A stretch of 64,000 bases of DNA from Pseudomonas rhodesiae (GCF_007858255.1 NZ_VFEU01000025.1:1-64000), one strand, 5' to 3'; shown: positions 50,479-59,095, counted from the first letter of the stretch. The notes: a model not told the origin generated them from the letters alone. A program made the numbers and translations.

Positions 50479-52293
50479 TCAGGCAGCTAATGCTTCGCGA
50501 ACAAGCTCAAAGAGCGAGTTCTTGAGATTCGCAACCTCCCCAACAGCACGGTATTGGCTGAACAATGCTTTCAGGATGTGCTCATTGGCACTTCCGAAAC
50601 CAAGTCCAATCACTTCGATGCCGCTGACCTCACACCGCTGAATAAACTCTTTCGCTGCATGAGTAGTACCTGCGTTCGGTTCCCCATCCGTTATGACGAA
50701 AAGAATCTTCTTCTCGCCCTTCGCACGAAGAACTTCAACAGCAGCCGGCCACAGTGCTTGCGCAAGAGGCGTACCGCCCTCCGACATCACACCAAAGCCA
50801 CCTTCGCTTACCGCCCTGATCAATCGCTCTTTCGGGCTCTTGATCAGTGCGCAGCGCTCAACGCCATCGTTTGCCTTGTTGGGAAACGACATCGCGCCGG
50901 TTGTCACCAGCGGAAGTCCCTCCAGCGCGCTTAGCACCGCATAGACTGCGGCTTCGGCCTGATCCATCGCAGACTTCATACTCCCCGACTTGTCGAGAAG
51001 AATCTGGATTGATGCAGACTGACGCTCTGCTCGAGACTTACTTCTAAACACCCGCGTTTCGCCGCCTTTCATCATGGCGATACGGCCAGTGTCGATCCTC
51101 TTGCCCTGCCGCTTCAGCCGAACACGGCAATCAACCTGCGCCTGTAACAGCCCATTAAGGCACTGTCGTAGACCGGCAGATTGCTCGATGCCCAATTGCA
51201 CACGGCGGACGCTCGCTTGATCGGATCGGTTCCTCCCCCTCCCGTCCAGAGAGAATGGTCGGAGCGGATTACCGTCGCGCACTGCCTTACGGCCTAGCAA
51301 CTCACCCGCCTTGTCGCCAACTTCCGAGATCAACCCTTTCAGGTCGGCTTCGGTTGCATCCTTGGCCTGCTCGCGCAGGTTGCTGGCTTCTGGGGAAGGT
51401 TTGCCGCTGCCATTGCTGGACTGCGAGGTTTCTTGGCCATCGTCGCCGGCATTGCTGCCGCTACTTGGTTGGGATTGGTCTTGCGGCTCGGAGCCGGACT
51501 GGCCTCCATCAGATGTTTCCTGCTTGGATTCGGGTTGCCCCTCCTCTTTGCCTTCATCACCTGCACCCGCACCACCGTCTTGCTTCTGCTCCTGCTGCTG
51601 ATCGCCTCCACCCGACTCTTGCGAGTCCTGAGGAGCACCCTCCGAGCCTTGCTCGGGCTGCGGTTGCTCATCTTCCTGCTCATCCTCTTGCGAAGGCAGC
51701 AGGTCGATAATCGCGTCCACCAGAGCGAGAACATCTGTTGTGCTCTCGCACGTCAGGGTGTTCTTCACCAGGGTCAGGATCTGATCCGTAAGGTCAGCCC
51801 CAAGAAGGGTCTCCATACGGGCCAGGTAGGCTTTTGCTGGAACCTCAAGCTGCGGTTCCTGGAGTAGCCAGTAACCGCCGTAGAGAATTCCGTTGTGAAT
51901 CACATGGAGCGCCGGGCAGTCATCCACCTGCTCAGGCCGAAACGGCTCAAGCAGAACCTTGCGGTTCAGGTAGCGGATGTCCGACTCAGTACCTGGGTAC
52001 TGATCCATGCTCAATCGTTCAATGCGGATGTCCTCAAGAATGTTCAGCAGATTCTTGCGGAAGGGTGTCGGGCATGAGTCGCGAAAGCAGCCCATGTCTG
52101 TGTTGCGGACATGGGAGCATTCATGTGCGATGTACCCGAAGGACAGCGGCAGATCGTCCTCGGTGAAGGGGACAAATACGTTTTTTCCATCTGTCTTAGC
52201 CTGGATACCCTCAACGTGCACTTTGACGCCAGTTAGCTCGGCAAGGTGCTGTGCATAGATCGGCAGAGTGCCGACCAGGGATTGATTGCTCAT
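50479..52293 (-). CDS. CobT-like VWA protein with HExxH domain
   Basis: 604 residues. The N-terminal domain has SFGYIAHECSHVRNTD near residue 57, an HExxH metal motif of putative metallopeptidase domains found before VWA. A Gln/Glu/Ser-rich linker (about residues 195-310) follows. The C-terminal VWA domain has the MIDAS motif ILLDKSGSMKSAM near residue 433 and FVITDGEPNAGTTHA. CobT/MoxR-type pairs are AAA-VWA chaperone machines; a CobS-like AAA gene lies two genes upstream. The same pair occurs in SXT/IncA/C-type elements; its substrate is unknown. Confidence 0.85.
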   Translation of the reverse strand: MSNQSLVGTLPIYAQHLAELTGVKVHVEGIQAKTDGKNVFVPFTEDDLPLSFGYIAHECSHVRNTDMGCFRDSCPTPFRKNLLNILEDIRIERLSMDQYPGTESDIRYLNRKVLLEPFRPEQVDDCPALHVIHNGILYGGYWLLQEPQLEVPAKAYLARMETLLGADLTDQILTLVKNTLTCESTTDVLALVDAIIDLLPSQEDEQEDEQPQPEQGSEGAPQDSQESGGGDQQQEQKQDGGAGAGDEGKEEGQPESKQETSDGGQSGSEPQDQSQPSSGSNAGDDGQETSQSSNGSGKPSPEASNLREQAKDATEADLKGLISEVGDKAGELLGRKAVRDGNPLRPFSLDGRGRNRSDQASVRRVQLGIEQSAGLRQCLNGLLQAQVDCRVRLKRQGKRIDTGRIAMMKGGETRVFRSKSRAERQSASIQILLDKSGSMKSAMDQAEAAVYAVLSALEGLPLVTTGAMSFPNKANDGVERCALIKSPKERLIRAVSEGGFGVMSEGGTPLAQALWPAAVEVLRAKGEKKILFVITDGEPNAGTTHAAKEFIQRCEVSGIEVIGLGFGSANEHILKALFSQYRAVGEVANLKNSLFELVREALAA

Positions 52294-52328
52294 CGTTTAT
52301 CTCCTTTCTCGCCACCGCGAAAAGGAGT

Positions 52329-52362
52329 AACCCCGCGAGGAGGGCTACTCCCACGCGGGGTT
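52329..52362 (-). promoter_or_regulatory. Leader hairpin (array module)
   Basis: AACCCCGCG / CGCGGGGTT with an inner GAGG...CTCC contact, upstream of the VWA gene. Confidence 0.6.
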
Positions 52363-52373
52363 TGTTTGTGATG

Positions 52374-53573
52374 TCAGAACCAGAAGGTGCCGAAGGGCAT
52401 ATCGGGTTCGGACGGATTGATTACGAGGGGTTCTTCAGACTGCTCCACTGGAACGGATTCAGCTGGTTCAACAACCTCGGGTGTTGCTGGTACTTCGTTG
52501 ATGCTGTCGTGACAACTCGGAGTAGCTACGCTTGCGCTCAGCTCTTCCTCGACCATCGTTACGGCATCCGCGGGTACTTCAGCATCAGGTACAGCAACAA
52601 CAGCGACAGTCTCGGCCGGGGCCTCGATCTCAACTGCTGTAGGAGCCTCTGTTTCAACACCGGCCGGGGCCTCGGTTTCAACTGAAGGCAATGCTGGAAC
52701 GAAGGCCATCGATGCATCTTCATGACCGTTGGCAATGTTCAGGTTTTTGATCAGCCGCTTGATCGAGTCCTCATCAGAAAGGGCCGACACAAGGGCTACA
52801 ACGCTGTTGTACTGAGAGCCATTAACCACCCCGGACTTGGGGAGAGCCGCAAGGACTTCCTCAATGTGTTCGGTTAGGGCTTTGACCTCACTGGACAGGA
52901 ACATCAGGCCGCGAAGCTTGGCGTTGATCTTCCGAACAGTGTTCAGCGTCGTTTGTGTGACATGGCCACGAGTGGCCAAGCCTGTTTCAAGCAAGCGCTC
53001 GGCTGTATCTGCCGTCTCAGCGTACAGCTGATCTGACAAACCACGGACCTGCGTACCCAGCGTGTTAGAGAGGTGCTTGTCGCCATCAGGGGAAACACGG
53101 CATGCCGCGTACCCAAAATGCATCCCTGCATCTACCTGCGCCTTCGGTGTCACCGAGGTGCGGATAGCATCACGCCATTCTTGCTTCTCCCAGCCCTTGT
53201 CGATCCACTCAGTGATCCAGCGTTCGTAGTTAGGGAGAAAGTTGTTTTTCAAGTCGTAGAATTGCGATTTGAGCGCTTCCAGTCGGTCAACAACCTCCTG
53301 GATCTTGTCCTGGGAAACTGCATAGCCACCGAGGAACCGCACACCACACTCTTCCACCACCTTTGTAGCCTGCCGCTTGATCTTCTCAAACGGTTTCAGC
53401 TTCTCCGGGTCGATTACACGCATCGAGCCGAGTGAAGCCAAAATAGCAGGAGGAATCTTCCCCTCCAGCATTTCAGGTTTAAGCTTTTTCCGAGCAGTCC
53501 ACAGATGGATACCGGAAAGATCGACCAGCAGTAGTTGGTCTAGGATTTTGATCTCATTCTGTTGAATGGACAT
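52374..53573 (-). CDS. DUF3150 protein with FGTFWF tail
   Basis: 399 residues from MSIQQNEIKILDQLLLVDLS. The first 270 residues match DUF3150 in layout (IHLWTARKKLKPEML, GGYAVSQDKIQEVVDRLE, FGYAACRVSPDG). A repetitive Val/Glu/Ala/Pro linker (VETEAPAGVETEAPTAVEIE...) of about 120 residues ends in PFGTFWF. DUF3150 genes sit between the AAA and VWA genes in plasmids and ICEs, so it is a third part of that machine. The same hexapeptide ends the exonuclease at 32551. Confidence 0.82.
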   Translation of the reverse strand: MSIQQNEIKILDQLLLVDLSGIHLWTARKKLKPEMLEGKIPPAILASLGSMRVIDPEKLKPFEKIKRQATKVVEECGVRFLGGYAVSQDKIQEVVDRLEALKSQFYDLKNNFLPNYERWITEWIDKGWEKQEWRDAIRTSVTPKAQVDAGMHFGYAACRVSPDGDKHLSNTLGTQVRGLSDQLYAETADTAERLLETGLATRGHVTQTTLNTVRKINAKLRGLMFLSSEVKALTEHIEEVLAALPKSGVVNGSQYNSVVALVSALSDEDSIKRLIKNLNIANGHEDASMAFVPALPSVETEAPAGVETEAPTAVEIEAPAETVAVVAVPDAEVPADAVTMVEEELSASVATPSCHDSINEVPATPEVVEPAESVPVEQSEEPLVINPSEPDMPFGTFWF

Positions 53574-53606
53574 TTCACGATTCTCCTTTCTCACATGCAT
53601 GAAAAA

Positions 53607-53639
53607 GGGGGAATCGCGCCCGGTGGGGGAGATTCCCCC
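53607..53639 (-). promoter_or_regulatory. Leader hairpin (array module)
   Basis: GGGGGAATC / GATTCCCCC with an inner CGCCCGGTGGG loop, upstream of the DUF3150 gene. Confidence 0.6.
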
Positions 53640-53648
53640 TTAGGGTTT

Positions 53649-54617
53649 TTACACAGCAACTTTCCAATCGCCACCAAAGACACTCTGGGCGATCTTACGA
53701 ATTGCTGTCTTCTGAACTAAATCGCAGCGATTGAGCAGCGATTCATCCAGCGAAAGTTGAAGCGGATTAGCCGCGGCCTGGTGAGTGTATCCACAAGAGA
53801 TACGCCCCCAGCGAAGCAATGTCCGAGTGGACATCGTGACGCTTAGGTAATTACCACCTAACCCTTGATGTTGATTACGAATGGAGTTCGCAACCTTCAC
53901 CATGTTTTTCGCCATCTCTTCCGGAAGCATTGGCAAAGCAGATATCAAAGTTGCTACTTCGTTATCAGCCTCAAGGTACGGAACCTCAAACACTCGGAAG
54001 CGATCCAGCGATGCCAGGTTCTGCTGCATGGTGCCAGCATGTACTCCCGATGCATCACCCTGTCCCGCCGTATTGCCGCAAGCGACAAACCGGAAGTTGG
54101 CATGAGGCTTCACAACCTCACCATTGTTTTCCGCAATCACCAAGGGTCTCCCCTCCATGACAGCGTGCAGACCTACAGTTACTGCCGGATCAAGCGTGTC
54201 GTACTCATCGAGCACGAACACAAACCCATTACGCATTGCTTGGGTCAGCGGCCCATCCACAAACTTCGTGTTCAGGTCGCCGCTCACCGGATCAGTGACA
54301 GGCAGGTTGTAACCAGTAAGCTCCGGCATTTCCATCCGACTATGTGCCGAAACGGTGATGCAGGGCCAATTAAGATGGGCAGTGACTTGCTCTACGAGCG
54401 AAGACTTACCCGATCCAGTTGGGCCGAGGAGCATGCAGCTATCCCCAAACGGAGCGTAGAGCCAACTCATGAACGGCTTGACCAGCATCTCGCGGAAAAA
54501 ATACTTCTTCTTCGGCGCGACGTGATGCATCCACTGGTGTCCTTCTGCAAAACCTGGCGCTTGCGCGTTGGTATTGAAGCCGAACTCTTTCATCTCAACT
54601 TTTGCATTGAATTGCAT
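53649..54617 (-). CDS. CobS/MoxR-like AAA+ ATPase
   Basis: 322 residues. Walker A MLLGPTGSGKSSLVEQV near residue 67, Walker B VFVLDEYDTLDP near residue 134, sensor ANFRFVACGNTAGQG and arginine-finger region QNLASLDRFRVFEVP. It belongs to the CobS-type AAA+ proteins that remodel targets together with a CobT-like VWA partner (50479-52293). Despite the name there is no cobalamin context. Confidence 0.9.
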   Translation of the reverse strand: MQFNAKVEMKEFGFNTNAQAPGFAEGHQWMHHVAPKKKYFFREMLVKPFMSWLYAPFGDSCMLLGPTGSGKSSLVEQVTAHLNWPCITVSAHSRMEMPELTGYNLPVTDPVSGDLNTKFVDGPLTQAMRNGFVFVLDEYDTLDPAVTVGLHAVMEGRPLVIAENNGEVVKPHANFRFVACGNTAGQGDASGVHAGTMQQNLASLDRFRVFEVPYLEADNEVATLISALPMLPEEMAKNMVKVANSIRNQHQGLGGNYLSVTMSTRTLLRWGRISCGYTHQAAANPLQLSLDESLLNRCDLVQKTAIRKIAQSVFGGDWKVAV

Positions 54618-54663
54618 TTTATATTCTCCGTTCTCGAAAGCAGTTGCCCAAGAAAAGGAGAAT

Positions 54664-54692
54664 CCCCATAGGGGAAGACTCCCCCAGTGGGC
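54664..54692 (-). promoter_or_regulatory. Leader hairpin (array module)
   Basis: CCCCATAGGGG pairs with CCCCCAGTGGG, upstream of the AAA+ gene. Confidence 0.55.
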
Positions 54693-54710
54693 GGTTTATT
54701 TTGTGCAGGT

Positions 54711-55070
54711 TTACGCAGCAACTACCAGATCAATCACAGACAGGCTGTCTTCACTGGTTTTTTTGGTGAAGCTTACGACTGGTGTGAGCCCGTGATAAAC
54801 CAGCTCGGCACACAGCGAATGCATCATCCATGGCGGGCAACTGACCAGAACGGTAGTTGTGCCAGATTTTTTTGCTTCAGCAAGGGCAATTTCGGCAAGA
54901 CGCTCAACGCGCTTTGCAACACTTTCCTTGGTCGGCAACACCGGGAAGAAAAGGAGATTACGAATCTCCTGAAATTCCTTCCAACTCGTAAGATTACGAA
55001 CCCCGAAGGCTTCGAGTTCACGGGTAGTTTTAAACTTGGTCAGATTAACGACTTCGTTGGTATTGCTCAT
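54711..55070 (-). CDS. Hypothetical protein, 119 aa
   Basis: An alpha/beta protein: helical N-terminus (LTSWKEFQEIRNLLFF), then TTTVLVSCPPWMMHSLCAEL and LTPVVSFTKKTSEDSLSVID, which look like a strand-helix-strand unit of a Rossmann-like fold. First gene of the AAA-VWA array. Family not recognised. Confidence 0.65.
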   Translation of the reverse strand: MSNTNEVVNLTKFKTTRELEAFGVRNLTSWKEFQEIRNLLFFPVLPTKESVAKRVERLAEIALAEAKKSGTTTVLVSCPPWMMHSLCAELVYHGLTPVVSFTKKTSEDSLSVIDLVVAA

Positions 55071-55102
55071 ATTCTCAACTCCAGTTTTCAGAGCGGAGAA
55101 AT

Positions 55103-55126
55103 CCCATACGGGTTTCCCCGCATGGG
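55103..55126 (-). promoter_or_regulatory. Leader hairpin (array module)
   Basis: CCCATACGGG / CCCGCATGGG upstream of the 119-residue gene, followed by TTTCTCC and GGAG. Confidence 0.55.
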
Positions 55127-55140
55127 TAGGTTTTTAAGCT

Positions 55141-55526
55141 GATTAGAGTCGCAGCTAACGACCCGTGCCAGGCACGGACAAACATCTACGCTCATGCGTG
55201 GATGGTTGATTCTGGGGGGTAGCATAGGTCAGACGGACTTATGCTTACTTGAACAGCCCCGATCGGGACTGTGAGGGTTCTTGAGCTGCAATAGCGCGCA
55301 GCTTACGCACCTTTCGGTAGGGCCATGATGCCTATTTACAGGGATGCCTGCAACCCTCTGGGATCACGCAAATTTGCGGTCAAGCAGGCCCGGAGGAGAA
55401 AGAAAAGCCGCCCTTAGTCAGCCTTGGGCGGCTCGCTTATCGTGCTTCTGGGCCGGCTCACATCAGGTGAGGAATTCCATGGCATTCAGGCTTGCTTTCC
55501 GTGCCGGTCGGGCCTCGACACAAGCG
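55141..55526. other. Intergenic control region
   Basis: About 390 bases with no gene. It holds CCGTGCC-A-GGCACGG (near 55165), a CCCGATCGGG palindrome (near 55259) next to GGGTTCTTGAG, and the terminator at 55407-55432. Probably the promoter region of the array to its left. Confidence 0.45.
55407..55432 (-). terminator. Terminator of PLD/M50/UvrD operon
   Basis: GCCGCCC / GGGCGGC with a 12-base loop and TTTTCTTT on the minus strand. Confidence 0.8.
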
Positions 55527-56255
55527 TCAAAAATCAAAATCAAACGGCCATAAAAAGTAAAAACCGCCAGGCCCCTTCCGGAACTCGCCACCTGCGGATT
55601 TACCAAGGTCTGTCAGGTAATGCATGGTATCTCGAAGCTCGAGGTATCCCCCCGCAACAAGCCGATCCATCAGGTCTTTCGTCTTGATGCCCATTTTTGC
55701 AGCCAACTTTGCAGAGGTGAGCTTGGCCATAGCGCCTGAACCACCATCAGCCTCATCGGTCGATGCCGATGCTGCCTGAGCAGCAGCGCCACCGCCTTCG
55801 ACCTTGACGACCATTTCCATTGCAATACGCACCTCATCGCTTACACGGACAATACGCTGAGCCTCGTCGTAGGCATCGCGGTAGCACTCCGAGTCAGCCT
55901 CCCGGGTCAGCAGGATGCCCATCTCGTTGTTATTGACCTGGCTGAACTCGTAGAGGTTGAGGCTCGTGATGATGGCCACTTCTTCGTTGAGGTAGCACTT
56001 GGCATGCAAATTCTTGCAGAAGCTCGTGCGAACGAAGGTCAGGGCCTTGAGCCAGTTAATTTCCTGAGGGTTGAGCTCGCTCTTGCCGTAGACGATCCGC
56101 ACGTCAATCTTCATGCGGTTTTTGTCTTCCAGCAGCTCGCGGATGCGATCATTGATTTTGAGGAACGGGCTGATCAGGATCAGCCGCTCTTTGGCGTTCT
56201 TGATCAGCTCCTCCAGGTAGTAATTGGTAGCGCTGGTGTTAAGAAACTTGGGCAT
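55527..56255 (-). CDS. Phospholipase D-like protein
   Basis: 242 residues from MPKFLNTSATNYYLEELI. The first 150 residues have a PLD-superfamily half-site: KERLILISPFLKINDRIREL and KNLHAKCYLNEEVAIITSLN (HxK followed by an acidic residue and SLN), then NNEMGILL. One HKD motif means it would act as a dimer if it is a nuclease; the usual aspartate after HxK is glutamate. The C-terminal 80 residues look like a winged helix (AKMGIKTKDLMDRLVAGGYL). Last gene of the operon. Confidence 0.8.
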   Translation of the reverse strand: MPKFLNTSATNYYLEELIKNAKERLILISPFLKINDRIRELLEDKNRMKIDVRIVYGKSELNPQEINWLKALTFVRTSFCKNLHAKCYLNEEVAIITSLNLYEFSQVNNNEMGILLTREADSECYRDAYDEAQRIVRVSDEVRIAMEMVVKVEGGGAAAQAASASTDEADGGSGAMAKLTSAKLAAKMGIKTKDLMDRLVAGGYLELRDTMHYLTDLGKSAGGEFRKGPGGFYFLWPFDFDF

Positions 56256-56321
56256 ATAATTTCCTTGACTTCGTGAATTGCTCGGGCCTAATGCACCCGC
56301 GATTGCATGCACCATAAGTGC

Positions 56322-57125
56322 TCAAACATGGCCACGGGCTCCATCCCAGAAGGATTTTAGATGGAAGAAAAACGCTGGGAGCAGGATCAGCACTAAGCTC
56401 GCTACTACAGATAGGGTCACCACCGTCACCGCGCCGTTGAGTGCATGCCACATGCCGATCTCGAGATAGCGCGTCCCCAGATCCGCTGCCTTGATGATGA
56501 ACGCCATTGCTACGCCTTCTCCTTGGAATGGGATCATCTGGAGCAAGAAAATTAATCCGCCGAAAGCGACCGCGATGATCGCGAATCCCTTGAGACCCAG
56601 GGCGGTATCGGCTGTGCTTGGGATGGCGTGCATCGAGATAACCAGGACGAGTAACGCCAGAGCAAACCCCTGCAATGAGCCAGTACCCAAGTCGACGATC
56701 GCGGTAACAGAACCGGTGGCCACAGCGCCGATCCAGACAACCAACGGCACCAATCCCTGGTCGGGAAGGCTCTGATCGTATGATGTGCCAAGGGAGATAA
56801 CGGCGATTGCGCCCCCGGCCAACAAGGGCGCTATGCCCTGAACAAGGAGACCAATCGAGTTGCGCAGAGAAAACGGGCTGTAGGAAAACTCGACGTAGCC
56901 CAGCTGCCCAGTGATTGCATCCGGTGCGAATAGAGCAAGCTTCCTGATTCGCAGGCCGAAGAGCAGGCATGCAATCGCGTGCGCCATTTCATGTACAGGC
57001 CCGCCGATGATTCCAGTGTTCCGATAGACGATCCACGTCTTTACCGAAAACTGTGACACCAGCTTACCCCAGACAAAAATCGCGCCGGCCGGCACCAGTA
57101 AAAGCGCGAGATAGAGGTAGATCAT
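56322..57125 (-). CDS. M50-like membrane metalloprotease
   Basis: 267 residues, seven or so hydrophobic helices. GGPVHEMAHAIACLLFG near residue 44 holds the HExxH zinc motif of site-2-protease-like (M50) peptidases within a membrane helix. The second zinc ligand (usually in an LDG motif) is not obvious, so the fold is M50-like rather than proven. It overlaps the UvrD-like gene by 4 bp. Confidence 0.7.
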   Translation of the reverse strand: MIYLYLALLLVPAGAIFVWGKLVSQFSVKTWIVYRNTGIIGGPVHEMAHAIACLLFGLRIRKLALFAPDAITGQLGYVEFSYSPFSLRNSIGLLVQGIAPLLAGGAIAVISLGTSYDQSLPDQGLVPLVVWIGAVATGSVTAIVDLGTGSLQGFALALLVLVISMHAIPSTADTALGLKGFAIIAVAFGGLIFLLQMIPFQGEGVAMAFIIKAADLGTRYLEIGMWHALNGAVTVVTLSVVASLVLILLPAFFFHLKSFWDGARGHV

Positions 57126-58588
57126 GCGCGCTGCCCCGCTGCTGCTTCCATCTCCCGCTTGGCCTCAGCGTGACTTTTTTGGATCACGACCTGGGTGATG
57201 CTGTTGATCACCAACACCTTCTTTGCTCTTGTGGCTGCGACATAGAGCAAATTCAACTCATCAACCCGCTGATCAGGGGTGATCTTCTCTTCGTCGAAGA
57301 TGTCTGGGAAATCTTCTTCCAAGACAACCACATCCCACTCCAGCCCCTTCGAGCGGTGGCAGGTGCTCACAATCACATCTGCATCAAGAGGATCATCCGT
57401 TGAGTTGCGGCGTAGCGCCGAGATCAACTTCGGAATGTCGTTGTGCTCCTTGAGTATCCTGAGCATCCGATTCATCTCGGCATCCTTCGACTCCTCTGCC
57501 GCTTCGGCAAACCCTCCAAAGTCGCTGAACTGCCCGAAAAGGCGCTTGTTGCGGATCTCATCCTTGCGGCCGACCTTCAGATGGTAAACATCCTCGAGGT
57601 CGGAGATTTGGTATGCCTCAATCCCCCCGTTCCAGTAGACAACTTGGCCGTCAGATACAGCATCAATGGCCGTCATGATCACGCCGATCACCGTGCGGTT
57701 GAGCACGGTGTAGTGGTTACATCCAGAGGGCAGCGATGTCGTCACTTTGTCGCGGGCACCAAACCCAACCAGGGGACGTGTTTCCCCTTGCTGTTTGAGG
57801 ATCGCATTGGCTACGCCGGCAATCATCGGCCCGAACCGGAACGAGTTGGTCAAGAACATCGACGCCGCGCCCTGCACAATCTGCGTATCAAGTGCGTTCT
57901 CAGCCCCTCGCCAACGGTAGATTTGCTGCCATTTGTCGCCGACAAATATCTTCCTCGCCTTCTGACCAGCGACCAGGGAGGCAGTTACGGGGTTACTGTC
58001 CTGCGCCTCATCGAAAAGGATCACGTCATACGGCAGCTGGGGATTACTGAGCTGGAAGAGCTTCAGGTATGCGTCATGCTGGCAGGGGAATTTGCTCTCG
58101 GTATCGATCATCTCGTCCCAGAGTTTCTGGGCAGAATTTATCGTCCGGTCGAGGTGATCGGCTCCGTGCTCCGCTGCCTCTTCCTCGCTGAGCGCAGCAA
58201 AATAATGCGCCTCACTGATTTCTTCGTCAGCGCTCGAAAGGTAGGCATTGAGCACAGCGATAGCGTCTCGAACATCTCCCCAGTTCCGTGTTTTGAGGAG
58301 CCCGGCAGCATCCGTCAGACGGATGTTCCCGAGCTTGTGCTGATAGTGTCGGCCAAACTGCGGCCAGGCCAACTGGTGGGATGTCTTGCACACTACGTTT
58401 TTCGGAAACTTCTCCGCGCCTTCATCCCGGATAGCGCGGTTGTACGCCAGATAGAGCATGCGCAAGTGGCTGTGATGGTTGGCGTAGGCAACAAGCGTTG
58501 TCGTCTTGCCGCACCCGGCATAGGCCTTCACCACCAGATGGTCACCTTGGTATTCGATGATGGGGAGCTGTTCTGCGGTCGACTTCAT
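57122..58588 (-). CDS. UvrD/Rep-like superfamily 1 helicase
   Basis: 488 residues from MKSTAEQLPIIEYQGDHLVV. Walker A KAYAGCGKTTTLVAYA near residue 24, Walker B VILFDEAQDSNPVTA near residue 192, motif III VGDKWQQIYRWRGAENAL, motif IV-V region LTNSFRFG and STCHRSKGLEWDVVVLEEDF, motif VI LLYVAATRAKKVLVI. The short form lacks the 1B/2B insertions of UvrD and resembles F-box-helicase-type (Fbh1-like) proteins of mobile elements. Coupled to the membrane protein upstream. Confidence 0.88.
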   Translation of the reverse strand: MKSTAEQLPIIEYQGDHLVVKAYAGCGKTTTLVAYANHHSHLRMLYLAYNRAIRDEGAEKFPKNVVCKTSHQLAWPQFGRHYQHKLGNIRLTDAAGLLKTRNWGDVRDAIAVLNAYLSSADEEISEAHYFAALSEEEAAEHGADHLDRTINSAQKLWDEMIDTESKFPCQHDAYLKLFQLSNPQLPYDVILFDEAQDSNPVTASLVAGQKARKIFVGDKWQQIYRWRGAENALDTQIVQGAASMFLTNSFRFGPMIAGVANAILKQQGETRPLVGFGARDKVTTSLPSGCNHYTVLNRTVIGVIMTAIDAVSDGQVVYWNGGIEAYQISDLEDVYHLKVGRKDEIRNKRLFGQFSDFGGFAEAAEESKDAEMNRMLRILKEHNDIPKLISALRRNSTDDPLDADVIVSTCHRSKGLEWDVVVLEEDFPDIFDEEKITPDQRVDELNLLYVAATRAKKVLVINSITQVVIQKSHAEAKREMEAAAGQRA

Positions 58589-59040
58589 TGAGGCGACTCC
58601 ATTCTGTTTTTTGCACATTTGCCGCCGTAGACAGACAGCGCTGCTAAGCACCAGAACGAAAACACGGCATCAATCAGGTCGCCCATTGGGAGATGGCGAA
58701 CAACCAGGGCTACCGGCTCTGTCACCACCAGGAACGTCGCATACCCTGCAACGGCATGCATTCCGAAGGTGCGTAAGGCTGCTGCTGCTATGAGGAGGGG
58801 AAATAGTGTGTAAAGCGCCAAGCTATGCGTGGAGCTGGAGCTCGGGGCGAGGTGGGTACAGGCGACGACCATGCCAACCGCTACTGCCATCAAGCCGGCA
58901 GCGTGACGACTGGACATCGAGCGCAGCTCTTCGCCGCTGTGCCTGAACGTCAGAATCATGACCGCGTGCGAGCCGATGCCTGCCAGGTAGTCAATGAGTG
59001 GTGATCGGCATATCGCCGGAAGATATTTTTCGCTGGGCAT
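58585..59040 (-). CDS. Membrane protein heading UvrD/M50/PLD operon
   Basis: 151 residues from MPSEKYLPAICRSPLIDYLA behind AAGGAG. Four to five hydrophobic segments (HAAGLMAVAVGMVVACTHL, SLALYTLFPLLIAAAALRTF, AVAGYATFLVVTEPVALVV, DAVFSFWCLAALSVYGG). It overlaps the UvrD-like start (ATGA). The shared palindrome lies 56 bp upstream, placing this operon under the same control as tra genes. Family not recognised. Confidence 0.72.
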   Translation of the reverse strand: MPSEKYLPAICRSPLIDYLAGIGSHAVMILTFRHSGEELRSMSSRHAAGLMAVAVGMVVACTHLAPSSSSTHSLALYTLFPLLIAAAALRTFGMHAVAGYATFLVVTEPVALVVRHLPMGDLIDAVFSFWCLAALSVYGGKCAKNRMESPQ

Positions 59041-59095
59041 GTGAGTCTCCTTAGGTGAGGAGATCGTTTCATGCAGGTCGCGGGGAAAGGTCTGG

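Noticed and set aside
53649..54617. Cobalamin biosynthesis (CobS/CobT) reading of the AAA and VWA genes
   Set aside because: No other cobalamin genes; the HExxH domain and DUF3150 partner fit a mobile-element AAA-VWA machine instead.
34200..55130. CRISPR array
   Set aside because: The regularly occurring G/C hairpins differ in sequence, sit in gene leaders, and have no spacer structure.
57443..58591. Plus-strand frame of 382 codons
   Set aside because: Antisense to the UvrD-like helicase, whose motifs are complete; composition typical of a shadow.
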